Source: Methanosarcinales archaeon
Lineage (GTDB): Archaea; Halobacteriota; Methanosarcinia; Methanosarcinales; Methanoperedenaceae
NCBI GenBank assembly: GCA_905339155.1
Contig: CAJPFJ010000010.1
Span: forward strand, 62,001-126,000
Length of the DNA stretch: 64,000 bases
Direction of reading: 5' to 3'
The first letter of the stretch is position 1; each line of letters begins with the position of its first letter. A program made the translations under genes and the position numbers. Shown piece after piece: positions 43,623 to 52,910 of this stretch. The notes beneath the pieces were generated by a model that was given only the letters and a program-made list of their open reading frames with translations, was not told where the DNA came from and did no database searches.

Positions 43623-45155
43623 TCACCCTCTCCTCTTAATGATTTTTCGAAATCCAAAACCTGCATCCTGCTTATGAGTGTCTGGATCAACGGTTGTCTC
43701 GATATTCATTTCCCTTGCCAAAGGCGGGATTACAAAATGTTCTTCAAAAGTTGACCTTGATGTCAGTTGAAAGATTGCTAAAGCCTCCTCTTCCGTGGTA
43801 CCACCCGAAACAAGGGCCTGCTGTACCTCAGAGGCTGGAATATCCATCACACTTTTAGCACGCATATATATTCGGACTGCAATGAGTTTTCGGTATACTT
43901 CTTCAACAATCTTTTTATTTCCTGCAGCAAAAAGGTCGGCCATGTAGCTCAGGGGTATTCTTGCCTGTTCAAGTGAAGTTAACAGGGGAATCATACCTTT
44001 TTCACCTGCGCCAGCAACTTCATAGTGTCCGTTTTTCATCGTCGCCAGCACTGGCAAAAGCGGCGGCACATAAAAAAGCATGGGCAGTGTACGGAACTGT
44101 GGAGAAAGTGGAAGAGCTATTTTCCATTGTTTTACAAACTTGTAAACAGGGGATTTCTGGGCAGAATCGATCATGGCATCTGATATACCATTGGCTTTTG
44201 CGGCAGCTATAACTTGAAAATCAAAAGGATCCTGTATTATTGCCCTTTGTGCCTCCACAAGGTCGGTATCATTTACAGATGCAGTCTCCTGTATTTGGTC
44301 TGCGTCATAGAGCAATATGCCTAGAAAGCGGATGCGCCCTACACAAACGTGGAAACAGGCTGGGGCATGCCCGCTCTCCAAACGTGGATAGCACAGGATG
44401 CACTTTTCTGATTTGCCTGTGGCCCAGTTATAGTAGACTTTCTTGTATGGGCATCCTGACACACACATGCGCCATGCGCGGCATTTCTCATGACTGATAA
44501 GCACTATACCATCCTCGCCCCGCTTGTACATAGCGCCAGGATTGACAGCGCCGGCAGGGCATGCTGCCACACAGCCCGGGTTTAAGCAGTGGTTGCAGAT
44601 GCGAGGGACATAAAAAAACACATTTCGCTCCACTTCATTCAGCAGGTGCCGCTCTTCCTCGGTAATGTTTTTAAGAACTGGATCGTTTTTGGCATATAGC
44701 TGCGAGCCACCCAGGTCATCATCCCAATTCGGTCCGGCTTCTATATCAATGGGCTTACCCGTAATAAGAGAAACAGGTCGTGCAGTGGGCTGGTCATCCC
44801 CCTGAGGGGCATTGAATAGCTCTTCGTACCTGTATGTCCATGGTTCATAGTAATCGTCTATGGTAGGCAGTGAGGGATTAAAGAAGATATTTGCCAGCGC
44901 CCCTATCCTGCCTTGCAGTTTCAGGCTAAGCTTATCTCCTTTTTTCTCCCACCCACCTTTATATTTATCCTGGTCCTGCCACAATGTTGGATATCCAGTG
45001 CCGGGCTTTGTTTCAACGTTATTCCACCACATGTATTCAGTGCCTTTGCGGTCTGTCCAGATGTTCTTGCAGGCAATGCTGCATGTGTGGCAGCCAATGC
45101 ATTTGTCTAAATGGAAAACCATTGAAACCTGCGCGCGTATGTCCATTTTTACCAC
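43623..45155 (-). CDS. narH: respiratory nitrate reductase beta subunit NarH
   Basis: A 510-residue Fe-S subunit. All four cysteine groups are visible: [13 protein letters not shown] at about residue 18, [14 protein letters not shown] at about 185, [15 protein letters not shown] (a tryptophan in place of one Cys, the sign of the 3Fe-4S cluster) at about 225, and [20 protein letters not shown] at about 250. Length and layout equal bacterial NarH. It overlaps narG by seven bases. Confidence 0.93.
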   Translation of the reverse strand: MVKMDIRAQVSMVFHLDKCIGCHTCSIACKNIWTDRKGTEYMWWNNVETKPGTGYPTLWQDQDKYKGGWEKKGDKLSLKLQGRIGALANIFFNPSLPTIDDYYEPWTYRYEELFNAPQGDDQPTARPVSLITGKPIDIEAGPNWDDDLGGSQLYAKNDPVLKNITEEERHLLNEVERNVFFYVPRICNHCLNPGCVAACPAGAVNPGAMYKRGEDGIVLISHEKCRAWRMCVSGCPYKKVYYNWATGKSEKCILCYPRLESGHAPACFHVCVGRIRFLGILLYDADQIQETASVNDTDLVEAQRAIIQDPFDFQVIAAAKANGISDAMIDSAQKSPVYKFVKQWKIALPLSPQFRTLPMLFYVPPLLPVLATMKNGHYEVAGAGEKGMIPLLTSLEQARIPLSYMADLFAAGNKKIVEEVYRKLIAVRIYMRAKSVMDIPASEVQQALVSGGTTEEEALAIFQLTSRSTFEEHFVIPPLAREMNIETTVDPDTHKQDAGFGFRKIIKRRG

Positions 45156-48100
45156 TCCAGCTTCGTAATCTTGCGCACCAGCACATAGGTATCGCGATTG
45201 CAGCCCGTAGGCCCCCAGTAATTAAAGCCATAAGTAAACTGTGCATAGCCCCCCGCCAGTTCCACAGGATTGATGCGTATCCTAGTAAGGCTGTTGTGCC
45301 CTCCGCCCCGTCTTCCACCGCGCAGCTGGGATTTAGGCATAGATGTACGCTCTGGAGAGTGGTAAATCATGCATGTTCCAGGCTGTACACGCGAGCTTAC
45401 TGCTGCGCGGGTGACCATAACTCCGTTATCGTTATAAACTTCTACCCAATCATTATCCAATATCCCTATTTTTTCCGCATCCTTATCATTGAGCCAGCAT
45501 GGTTCAATCCCTCTGGATAATGTGCGCATGTGGATATTATCTGAATATGTGGAGTGTATGTGCCACTTGCCATGGGGAGTGAGGAAATTGAGTTTGATGC
45601 CCTTCTCATCCTGCAAGCTCTGTTCTATTTCGTTCATCTTTTCGGGATCGAGTTTGGGCTTGTAGGCAGGCAGATGCTCGCCAAAATCCAGGTAATAGGG
45701 ATGGTCCATATAGAAGTGCTGACGTCCTGTGAGTGTGCGCCAAGGTACGAGCCGTTCCACATTCATACACCAGGCGGCGTAGGCCCTGCCGTTATTGACT
45801 ATCCCTGTCCAGCATGGACTTGTGAGTATACGCCTAGGCTGCCTTATTATGTCGCCAAATGTCATATTCATTCCGCGCATGTTTTCAGCTAGATCAGAAA
45901 GAGGTAGACCCACTTTCTCCTCTTCATGCTTGAAGCCAGCATAAGAAACCTCCCCATTAGTTTCAGGAGCAAGGTAGAGCACAAGATTGGCAGCATCCAG
46001 CGCATCTTCAAGGCTTGGGTACTTCTGTCCATTCCACGATACACAGCGCCTGTGCCATGGGTCAGGCGTGCCTCCGGTGGGGTTTTTCAGCAGTTCATCA
46101 TAGAATTTTGCAACCGGAATGTTGACGCCGTTGCCTGTGATGCCGTCCTGACTCACAAGCGGACCAAATGAAATGAAACGGTTGTACAGGTTTACATAGT
46201 CGCGTTCCAAAATTCGAAGGTGAGGCATGGTTTTTCCAGGGATCGGGTTGCACTCGCCCAGAGTCCAATCGCGAACCTCTGGTTGAGCAAGTTCGTCGGG
46301 CGTATCATGCATGAGTGGAGAGGCAACTATATCCTTGAATGGCTCAGGGAACACCGAAGGGGAAAGTTCGCTCACCTTCTTAGCTAAAGCTTTGAAAATA
46401 TCCCAGTCGGTTTTGGACTCCCATACAGGTGGCACGGCAGCGCCGAGATTGTGAATAAAGGAATGAAGGTCCGTGGTATTCAGGTCGTTCTTTTCGTACC
46501 ACATGGCTGTGGGCAGGACGATATCCGAATATAAAGCCGAGGTATCCAAACGGAAATTTATATCCACTACAAGATCCATCTTGCCACGTGGAACAGGCTC
46601 CCGGAATATAACTGATTTCACGCTTTCTTTAGCATTTTCCCCTGCAACAGCATTATCATGCGTGCCAAGGTAGTGGCGCAGGAAGTACTCATGTCCTTTG
46701 CCACTGGATAATATGGCATTGGCCCGCCAGACGAACCATATCCTTGGGAAGTTCTGCTGCGCATCGGGATCGTCTATGGAAAAACGCAATTTACTTGCTT
46801 TAACTTGCTCCACTACCCAGTGGATGATCTCATCATTGGTACGTGCACCTGCCTCTTCTGCCATACGAACGAGATCGATAGGGTTGCGATCGAATTGTGG
46901 AAAGAAGGGCATCCAGCCCATGCGAACTGCTTTGGCGACCAGGTCTATAGCATGACCCTTGGCCCAGCGAGCCTCAGGTGGCACAGAGGCATATTCTGTA
47001 AAACTGCTATCATGACGCCACTGATCGCTATGAACATAGTGCCATATTGTGGTTTGCTGACGTCTTGGAGGCTTAATCCAGTCAAGTGCGAAAGCTATGC
47101 TTGTCCATGGAGCAATTGCGGCAAGCTTCTCCTGGCCCACGTAATGGTTCATGCCACCGCCATTGCGCCCGCAACAACCACACAGTAAAAGGGCAGTAAT
47201 GGGAGCCCGGTATGACAGATTGTTGTTGTACCAATGATTCACACCGGCACCTATTATAATCATGGAACGTCCCTGCGTCACTTCAGCATTGCCTGCAAAC
47301 TCTCTTGCAAGGCGAATCACGGTCTCTCTACCTATGCCTGTATGCGACTCCTGCCATGCCGGTGTATAAGGGATGTCATCATCATAGCTTTTCGGATAAT
47401 CGCCAGCCAAACCCCGATCAATACCGAACTGCGCCATCATCAAATCAAAAACCGTCGTTACAGGCACCCGCCCTTTGGTAGTTTCCACGTATTTTACAGG
47501 CACACCTCGAAGCATGGTACTGCTATGAGTAAAATCCTCGAATGATACCTGAAATACCTCATCATACTCGTCCAGGAATGTGAGAACCGGATCTATAGGA
47601 CTGTTATCCAGTCCATCTTCCATCTTGAGGTTCCATTTGCCCTTTTCCTGTCCCCAACGAAACCCTACTGTGCCTTTGGGCATTCGCGGTTGGTTATCGT
47701 ATACCAGCGGCTTCCAGTTTCCATTTTCTACATTCTTGTATCGGCTCAGCATATATGCGCGGAGTAGCTGATCTGGTTTGTAGGTTTTCTCATCCTTCCC
47801 GAGCTGTACAAGGAAAGGGGCATCAGAGTAACGCTTGAGGTAGTCGATGAAGTACGGTACCTCTCTTTTAACATAGAACTCGTTGAGAATGACATGGTTA
47901 ACAGCCATCCAGAGCGCAGTATCCTCTCCTGCTCTGACCGGAAGCCACCAATCGGCATATTTAGCCACCTGGCTGAAATCCGGAGAGAGAACCACGAACT
48001 TTGCTCCTTCATGGCGTGCCTCCGAGACAAAATGAACATCAGGGGTGCGTGTCATACTGAGGTTTGATCCCATGGAAACAATGTATTTGGCATTGAACCA

Positions 48101-48778
48101 GTCAGCGCTCTCGCATACATCTGTCTGGTCGCCCCAGACTTCAGGGAAGGCATTGGGGAGATCTGCATACCAGTCGTAAAAACTCATGTTCACACCTCCC
48201 AGAAGCTGCAGGAAGCGCGAGCCTCCAGCATAGGAGAAGTAAGACATAGCAGGGATGGGAGAGAAGCCAAAGATACGGTCAGGCCCCCATTTCTTTGCGG
48301 TATAAAGGCAAGAAGCAGCAATGAGCTCAAGCATCTCATCCCAGGTTGCACGGCGAAAGCCTCCCTTACCCCTTGCATGCTGGTAACTGGTGCGCTTCTG
48401 GTCATCTTCAACGATCGAACCCCACGCTTCTATCGGATCATCGTACTTTGCTTTTGCCTCAAGCCAGAGATCAAGAAGAGCACCACGCACATAAGGATAT
48501 TTTACACGCAGAGGACTATAGACGTACCATGAAGCACTGATGCCGCGCTGGCATCCACGGGGCTCGTAGGGCGGCAAATTTGCCTCAAGGAGTGGATAAT
48601 CCGTAGCCTGCATTTCCCATGTAATTATGCCATCCTTAACAAACACATTCCAGGAACATCCACCGGTGCAATTAACACCGTGTGTACTGCGAACTATGTT
48701 ATCATACTGCCAGCGGTTGCGGTAGAACTCCTCCCAGAGGCGTCCTTTAGGGTTTATCAAGTCTTGAATCCAGCTCAT
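45149..48778 (-). CDS. narG: respiratory nitrate reductase alpha subunit NarG (cytoplasm-facing type)
   Basis: A 1209-residue Mo-bisMGD catalytic subunit that reduces nitrate to nitrite. The N-terminal 4Fe-4S ligands H33, C37, C41 and C76 are in [11 protein letters not shown] and PRGCQRG; the Mo ligand aspartate lies in [20 protein letters not shown]. There is no twin-arginine signal; the start [20 protein letters not shown] is like that of bacterial membrane-bound enzymes facing the cytoplasm. This differs from the exported nitrate reductases expected in haloarchaea and Methanoperedens and suggests acquisition from bacteria. The narC-G-H-J-I order recalls Thermus. Confidence 0.94.
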   Translation of the reverse strand: MSWIQDLINPKGRLWEEFYRNRWQYDNIVRSTHGVNCTGGCSWNVFVKDGIITWEMQATDYPLLEANLPPYEPRGCQRGISASWYVYSPLRVKYPYVRGALLDLWLEAKAKYDDPIEAWGSIVEDDQKRTSYQHARGKGGFRRATWDEMLELIAASCLYTAKKWGPDRIFGFSPIPAMSYFSYAGGSRFLQLLGGVNMSFYDWYADLPNAFPEVWGDQTDVCESADWFNAKYIVSMGSNLSMTRTPDVHFVSEARHEGAKFVVLSPDFSQVAKYADWWLPVRAGEDTALWMAVNHVILNEFYVKREVPYFIDYLKRYSDAPFLVQLGKDEKTYKPDQLLRAYMLSRYKNVENGNWKPLVYDNQPRMPKGTVGFRWGQEKGKWNLKMEDGLDNSPIDPVLTFLDEYDEVFQVSFEDFTHSSTMLRGVPVKYVETTKGRVPVTTVFDLMMAQFGIDRGLAGDYPKSYDDDIPYTPAWQESHTGIGRETVIRLAREFAGNAEVTQGRSMIIIGAGVNHWYNNNLSYRAPITALLLCGCCGRNGGGMNHYVGQEKLAAIAPWTSIAFALDWIKPPRRQQTTIWHYVHSDQWRHDSSFTEYASVPPEARWAKGHAIDLVAKAVRMGWMPFFPQFDRNPIDLVRMAEEAGARTNDEIIHWVVEQVKASKLRFSIDDPDAQQNFPRIWFVWRANAILSSGKGHEYFLRHYLGTHDNAVAGENAKESVKSVIFREPVPRGKMDLVVDINFRLDTSALYSDIVLPTAMWYEKNDLNTTDLHSFIHNLGAAVPPVWESKTDWDIFKALAKKVSELSPSVFPEPFKDIVASPLMHDTPDELAQPEVRDWTLGECNPIPGKTMPHLRILERDYVNLYNRFISFGPLVSQDGITGNGVNIPVAKFYDELLKNPTGGTPDPWHRRCVSWNGQKYPSLEDALDAANLVLYLAPETNGEVSYAGFKHEEEKVGLPLSDLAENMRGMNMTFGDIIRQPRRILTSPCWTGIVNNGRAYAAWCMNVERLVPWRTLTGRQHFYMDHPYYLDFGEHLPAYKPKLDPEKMNEIEQSLQDEKGIKLNFLTPHGKWHIHSTYSDNIHMRTLSRGIEPCWLNDKDAEKIGILDNDWVEVYNDNGVMVTRAAVSSRVQPGTCMIYHSPERTSMPKSQLRGGRRGGGHNSLTRIRINPVELAGGYAQFTYGFNYWGPTGCNRDTYVLVRKITKLEW

Positions 48779-48782
48779 GCCT

Positions 48783-49646
48783 TCACCTATATTTCAAAGA
48801 ATCTCGCACATTACTTAGACGATGCCGCCAGATGATGTGCGAAAGCAATAATAGTCCCACCATTCCTATCAACGAAAACACCACGATCATAATCAAAGCT
48901 TGCTTGGGTTGTTCAGGTGCAGATTGCTGCAAAAAAGCCTTAAGGTCGGCCTGCTCCTGTAGAGTGAGTGGACGATTGCTATATATGGGGCTCATCGTAG
49001 GAAAGGGGACGCTGGCTAGAACTGATGCAATCCCGGCTTCGCCATATTTACTATAGGAAAGTGTAAGGTCGGGTCCCAGAGTACCCCCTTCCATTATTCC
49101 CGCAATGCTGTGGCAGGCTATGCAGGAAGAACCCCCGTTCTTGAAAGGGATGGACCCCGTGAACAGAGCACTGCCAGTTTTTGCGTCACCGGTCAGTGTT
49201 TCTACAGGAGAGGGAACTGCTTGAGCAGGAGTTATGGAAGGTTGCGTTGCCTGAATACCTACAGCCTCAAGGTACGCCACAACATCATCTGCTTCAGCTT
49301 CTGAAAGCCCCATGTTGGGCATGGGAATGTTATTGTATTCTTCAAGCAATTTGATAGCAATTGGGTCTTTATCAGCTAAAACCTTGTCTGGTTCGGATAT
49401 ATAACGTACTAGCCAATCTCGATTCCTCAGGCTAGTTACATCTTTCAGGTCAGGCCCTATCTTCTTGCCGCCACCAATACTATGACAGGAAATGCACTTA
49501 TCGGTATAGATATCTTCCCCTTTCATTGCTTTTTCGTTAAGATTTGAAGCTACGGAAGGATGGATTAATCCAATCATAGCTAATAGTAAAAGAAGCAGCT
49601 TGGAAACTTTACCCACATAGTTGAAGAAATTTCTCACTGTTAACAT
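48783..49646 (-). CDS. diheme membrane cytochrome c of the nar operon (NarC-like)
   Basis: A 287-residue protein: signal or anchor at residues 15-34 ([18 protein letters not shown]), first heme CISCH at 51-55 with [18 protein letters not shown] supplying the distal Met region, a Pro/Ala linker near 135-150, second heme CIACH at 175-179, and a C-terminal helix at about 252-272. It lies four bases upstream of narG. In Thermus, NarC is a diheme cytochrome in the same place that links quinol, NarI and outside electron carriers; the same role is likely. Its N-terminus is duplicated as a relic before the qNor gene. Confidence 0.85.
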   Translation of the reverse strand: MLTVRNFFNYVGKVSKLLLLLLAMIGLIHPSVASNLNEKAMKGEDIYTDKCISCHSIGGGKKIGPDLKDVTSLRNRDWLVRYISEPDKVLADKDPIAIKLLEEYNNIPMPNMGLSEAEADDVVAYLEAVGIQATQPSITPAQAVPSPVETLTGDAKTGSALFTGSIPFKNGGSSCIACHSIAGIMEGGTLGPDLTLSYSKYGEAGIASVLASVPFPTMSPIYSNRPLTLQEQADLKAFLQQSAPEQPKQALIMIVVFSLIGMVGLLLLSHIIWRHRLSNVRDSLKYR

Positions 49647-49735
49647 TTGGACCTTTAATTCTTATATATGAAGATTTGTTAATAATCGTCGCTTGATAAT
49701 TGTTCTCATTCGCTAAGATAATACACTAATGTAAA

Positions 49736-49759
49736 TAGCTATTCGTTATAGATTATAAT
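49736..49759 (-). promoter_or_regulatory. recurrent AT-rich upstream motif, copy D (before narC)
   Basis: On the minus strand ATTATAATCTATAACGAATA then GCTA, 90 bases upstream of the narC start, oriented toward it. A TATATAAG-like box also lies nearer, at about 49661-49669. The TAGCTA phrase that precedes other copies occurs on both sides here. Confidence 0.4.
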
Positions 49760-49805
49760 GAAATATCGTAAAATAGCTATACTCAATAGCACTTACATGG
49801 CAATC

Positions 49806-49918
49806 GGTAATAGCAAGTGAACAGTCGTACCTATCCAACCTCATTTTTAATCACGATCTTAACCCCAAAGGCATCTATAATGCTCTTTGTTACGTGCAGT
49901 CCAATGCGTGTACCCCAT
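49806..49918 (-). pseudogene. histidine kinase C-terminal fragment (HATPase_c relic)
   Basis: The minus strand reads GTRIGLHVTKSIIDAFGVK then IVIKNEVG, followed after a frame shift by GTTVHLLLP. This is the ending of a sensor kinase ATPase domain (G-x-G-L-x-x-x-K-x-I-I then I-x-V-x-N-x-x-G-x-G-T-T-V). Stops and a frame change show it is dead. A homologous fragment lies at 55499-55585, in the same position relative to a narC-like N-terminus. Confidence 0.6.
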
Positions 49919-49929
49919 ACTTTCTTGAC

Positions 49930-50114
49930 GCAGATGTGTCAACTGATAAAAGTCTCTTCGCTTTCATGCTCCACGATCGCTGCGTATTTTTCAGTGTTCT
50001 TCTGACAACGGAGCCGTCTGAATAGCTTATGGAACCGACAATATCAATGGCTCTCGCCACAGGAAAGTCATTGGGCTTGAAACTCAGGTCATCTGTCTGA
50101 TTATGCGGATTCAT
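49930..50114 (-). pseudogene. possible cupin N-terminal fragment
   Basis: From ATG 50114 the minus strand reads MNPHNQTDDLSFKPNDFPVA then RAIDIVGSISYSDGSVVRRT and LKNT. The SYSDGSVVRRTLKN part resembles the start of the intact cupin at 52303 (EYSPGSIVSKTLKQN). The frame then runs into the kinase relic. It starts five bases after the FprA stop. A fragment left by recombination is the simplest reading; a real short fusion gene is less likely. Confidence 0.4.
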
Positions 50115-50118
50115 AATA

Positions 50119-51303
50119 TCACTTCTTTAGATTCTTCGCGAATTGCTTCCCGAATTGTTTACATTCTTCCAGTTCATCAGCTGTTGGATTATACCTGAAC
50201 TTTATTCCGGGGACAGCCATCTCGATGCCGGCACTCTTTAGCCCATCTTCTATGACACCCACCGACTCCCCGCTCCAGCCATATCCACCGAATGCCGCCC
50301 CGGCCTTATTCTTGAACCGCAGACCTTTCATGGCCTCTATAAGGGCACCCACAGCCGAAAGTATCCTCCTGTTTATTGTAGGCGAGCCGACTATGACACC
50401 CTTCGATCTGAATATCTCTGTTATGATATCGTTAATATCACTCTTTGCAATGTTGAACAATTTGCAAGGCACCCCGCTCTCATTCAGACCGGATGCGATG
50501 GCCTCGGCCATGGATTTAGTTCCATTCCACATGGTATCATAGGCAATAACAACAAAGTCCTCCTGGTACGCATCAGCCCATTCGTAATACTTCCCGACAA
50601 TGTCCAGCGCGTCCTTGCGCCATATCACGCCATGACTCGGTGCTATCATATCCACAGGCACATTCATTGCCTTGAACTCCTCAATCTTCTTTTTCACAAG
50701 GGAACTGAACGGGGTCAGGATATTGGCATAATATTTCATTGCTTCCTGAAACAGTTCGCACTGGTTGACCTCATCATTATACATAGCTGATGTAGCATAA
50801 TGCTGGCCGAACGCATCATTGGAAAGCAAAAGGTCAGCGCCCTTGACGTATGTGAACATACTGTCAGGCCAGTGCAGCATCGGGGCCTCCACAAAGACAA
50901 GCTCGTATTTTCCTATCTTTAATGTGTCACCTGTCTTCACCTCATTGAACTTCCAGTCCATGTGATGATGGCGGTGGATCATATCGTGACCATTCTTTGT
51001 GCAGTATATCTCAGCATCCGGTATCTGCGACATAAGATGTGTCAGGCTTCCGGAATGATCGGATTCTGAATGGTTCACGACAACGGCATCGATGTTATCA
51101 AGTCCGAACTCAGCATCAAGCCTGGCTACGTATTCTTCCTTAAATGGAGTCCAGACGGTGTCCACAAGTACGTTCTTTTCGTCCTTTATCAGATAGCTGT
51201 TATAAGTACTGCCACGGTGTGTTGATAACTCCTCACCGTGGAATGTCTTTATTTCCCAGTCCTTAATACCTACCCAGAATATGTTCTCTTTGATTTCTAT
51301 CAT
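50119..51303 (-). CDS. A-type flavoprotein FprA (F420H2 oxidase / NO reductase type)
   Basis: A 394-residue flavodiiron protein. The metallo-beta-lactamase-like half holds the di-iron ligands in NHSESDHSGSL (H78, E80, D82, H83), with further ligands in MLHWPDSM and LLSNDAFGQHYA. The flavodoxin half starts at about residue 255 (VVIAYDTMWNGTKSMAEAIA) and has GSPTINRRILSAVGALIEAM. In methanogens it reduces O2 to water with F420H2; relatives reduce NO. Here, near qNor and hemerythrin, either role fits. No ferredoxin or rubredoxin domain is fused. Confidence 0.9.
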   Translation of the reverse strand: MIEIKENIFWVGIKDWEIKTFHGEELSTHRGSTYNSYLIKDEKNVLVDTVWTPFKEEYVARLDAEFGLDNIDAVVVNHSESDHSGSLTHLMSQIPDAEIYCTKNGHDMIHRHHHMDWKFNEVKTGDTLKIGKYELVFVEAPMLHWPDSMFTYVKGADLLLSNDAFGQHYATSAMYNDEVNQCELFQEAMKYYANILTPFSSLVKKKIEEFKAMNVPVDMIAPSHGVIWRKDALDIVGKYYEWADAYQEDFVVIAYDTMWNGTKSMAEAIASGLNESGVPCKLFNIAKSDINDIITEIFRSKGVIVGSPTINRRILSAVGALIEAMKGLRFKNKAGAAFGGYGWSGESVGVIEDGLKSAGIEMAVPGIKFRYNPTADELEECKQFGKQFAKNLKK

Positions 51304-51321
51304 GGTCTCACTTCACTGATG

Positions 51322-51393
51322 TTAGGCTTTTTCCAGAGCCAGTTTTGCAGCCTTAACAACAGGCCCATCCATTGTATCGCAGTGTGGTGGCAT
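51322..51393 (-). pseudogene. truncated DUF6448-like gene start
   Basis: Behind a good GGAGG the minus strand reads MPPHCDTMDGPVVKAAKLAL then EKA and a TAA: 23 codons. HCDTMDGPVVKAA is, as far as I recall, the characteristic start of a small protein family of unknown function (DUF6448). Only the first helix remains. It lies 18 bases upstream of fprA. Confidence 0.5.
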
Positions 51394-51534
51394 AATTTAT
51401 CCTCCGGATCAATATTTTGTTTCCATTTCTCCGTTTTTAATTTGACACCCTTCAAGTATTAATTTTTTTTCCTAAACTATAGCTCTTTTATTTTACTTCA
51501 GGTATATCACTTATTATATTTTTGTATTTAGTTA

Positions 51535-51783
51535 TTATATCCTTTTCTTCCCATTTTCATACACATGTATGCATGTAGCAGGACAGCTTTCTGCAGCTTC
51601 GATGTTGCACTTCACATCGTCCATCTCTCTTTCTTCATTCTCACCTATTTTTTTTGACCCCTTTAAATGGGAGAAAACGTCATCAGCCATCTCCCAGAAT
51701 TCAGGGCAGGTATTGACGCAGTTCTCACATGCTATGCATAATGGTCTTTCAATTTCTACCTTAAACTTTGCCACACCCTTCAC
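51535..51783 (-). CDS. single-cluster 4Fe-4S ferredoxin
   Basis: An electron carrier of about 80 residues. CIACENCVNTCP gives three cysteine ligands plus one more Cys, and the fourth ligand region is ESCPATCIHVYENG near the end; this is the one-cluster archaeal/Desulfovibrio ferredoxin layout. The start is unclear: TTG 51795, GTG 51783 or GTG 51774 are in frame, all within the 3' end of the AhpD-like gene, so the two genes overlap by 14 to 35 bases. Coupled expression with the thiol-type AhpD-like protein is likely. Confidence 0.78.
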   Translation of the reverse strand: MKGVAKFKVEIERPLCIACENCVNTCPEFWEMADDVFSHLKGSKKIGENEEREMDDVKCNIEAAESCPATCIHVYENGKKRI

Positions 51784-52150
51784 ATCCGAAATCAACTTTG
51801 AGCAATTTTCTTATTGCGTTCTTGCAAACATTGACCCCCGGAGCTCCAGCGGTGACATAGACTACTCCAAGTGTATCCAGGATCTCCTCCTTAGTGGCGC
51901 CATGGTGAATTGCGCTTTTCATTTGTGATTCTGCACAGTCTGGACAGAGCCGCCCCGCCACAACAGCGAGTGCCATCAGTACTTTTATCTTTGCCGAAAG
52001 AGCCGTTTCTGACCAGAGCGCTTCATCGCTGTCGCGGTACAGCTTAAACCATTCAGGCGCGTGCTCTCCCACAAGCTGCTGGATCTCGGGTATGAAACCC
52101 ATGCTTTTTTTTGTAACATCTAATTGGTCATTAATTTCTTTTTTTTCCAT
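51761..52150 (-). CDS. AhpD-like carboxymuconolactone decarboxylase family protein with CxxC
   Basis: A 129-residue CMD protein. Unlike the copy at 14 kb it has a redox CxxC (AGRLCPDCAESQMKSAIHHG, about residue 75) and a second pair at the very end (DFGCEGCGKV). GATKEEILDTLGVVYVTAG is the family signature. A thiol-based peroxidase-support or electron-transfer role is likely, and it shares its transcript and a reading overlap with a ferredoxin. Confidence 0.82.
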   Translation of the reverse strand: MEKKEINDQLDVTKKSMGFIPEIQQLVGEHAPEWFKLYRDSDEALWSETALSAKIKVLMALAVVAGRLCPDCAESQMKSAIHHGATKEEILDTLGVVYVTAGAPGVNVCKNAIRKLLKVDFGCEGCGKV

Positions 52151-52302
52151 GAATAAACCTCTATTCTTATGATTATTCTATTCAGTCGCAGATTTAATAA
52201 ATGTACCCCTATTATGACACTTTAAAATTATTTGTGGAAATTACCCGATACGCAACAAAGACTATTTCTGCAATGGTTAACCACATTAATATGTGAATCA
52301 AT

Positions 52303-52611
52303 ATGGCTGAACCCATCAATTTAAAGGATTACATCGAATACAGTCCTGGATCAATAGTCAGTAAAACCTTAAAACAGAATTCGGCAGGTACTATAACTTT
52401 GTTTGCTTTTGACTCTGGACAGGAATTGAGCGAGCATTCTGCACCATTTGATGCAGTTGTACATGTTATCGAGGGAGAAGGAAGTTTCCTAATTGGGGGA
52501 GAGGAACATAATTTGAAGGATGGAGAGTTGATAATAATGCCGGCAAATGTGCCACATGCTGTCAAAGCAGTGCAGAAGTTTAAAATGTTGCTCACAATGC
52601 TTCGGGCTTGA
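52303..52611 (+). CDS. small cupin-domain protein
   Basis: A 102-residue single cupin. Motif 1 is ELSEHSAPFDAVVHVIEGEG followed by SFLIGG and motif 2 is DGELIIMPANVPHAVKA. Metal-binding histidines are H48 in motif 1 and H88 in motif 2; the second histidine of motif 1 is replaced (FDAVVH). Function unknown; it is monocistronic by context. A decayed relative appears at 49930-50114. Confidence 0.82.
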   Translation: MAEPINLKDYIEYSPGSIVSKTLKQNSAGTITLFAFDSGQELSEHSAPFDAVVHVIEGEGSFLIGGEEHNLKDGELIIMPANVPHAVKAVQKFKMLLTMLRA

Positions 52612-52910
52612 ATTTCTTCCAGGTTCTTACAGCAAATGACTGCCAATGATCATGTGCCGTTTAGAGCCTGTTCGATGCATATTGTTGTTCTCCAATGTCT
52701 TCAAGAAACTGATGGCTAATCCTGCGGAAACGAGTATTATACATGGATGGGCGAACAAAAATTTAACATAATGATATTTAAATTAGAGAGGATGACCAGA
52801 TGAAGTGGATACTTTTTCATCCTTGACCCCGTTCATCCGTGCTTTATAGCGGTATTCCTTTTTAACTGAGTACGGTTAAGTTTTTTATAGTAAGTATCCT
52901 TTTGCATCAA
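52612..52910. other. 299-base gene-free spacer between cupin and qNor genes
   Basis: The two genes converge here. No open frame or clear terminator hairpin was found; some AT-rich runs occur near 52870-52895. I see nothing else in it. Confidence 0.5.
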
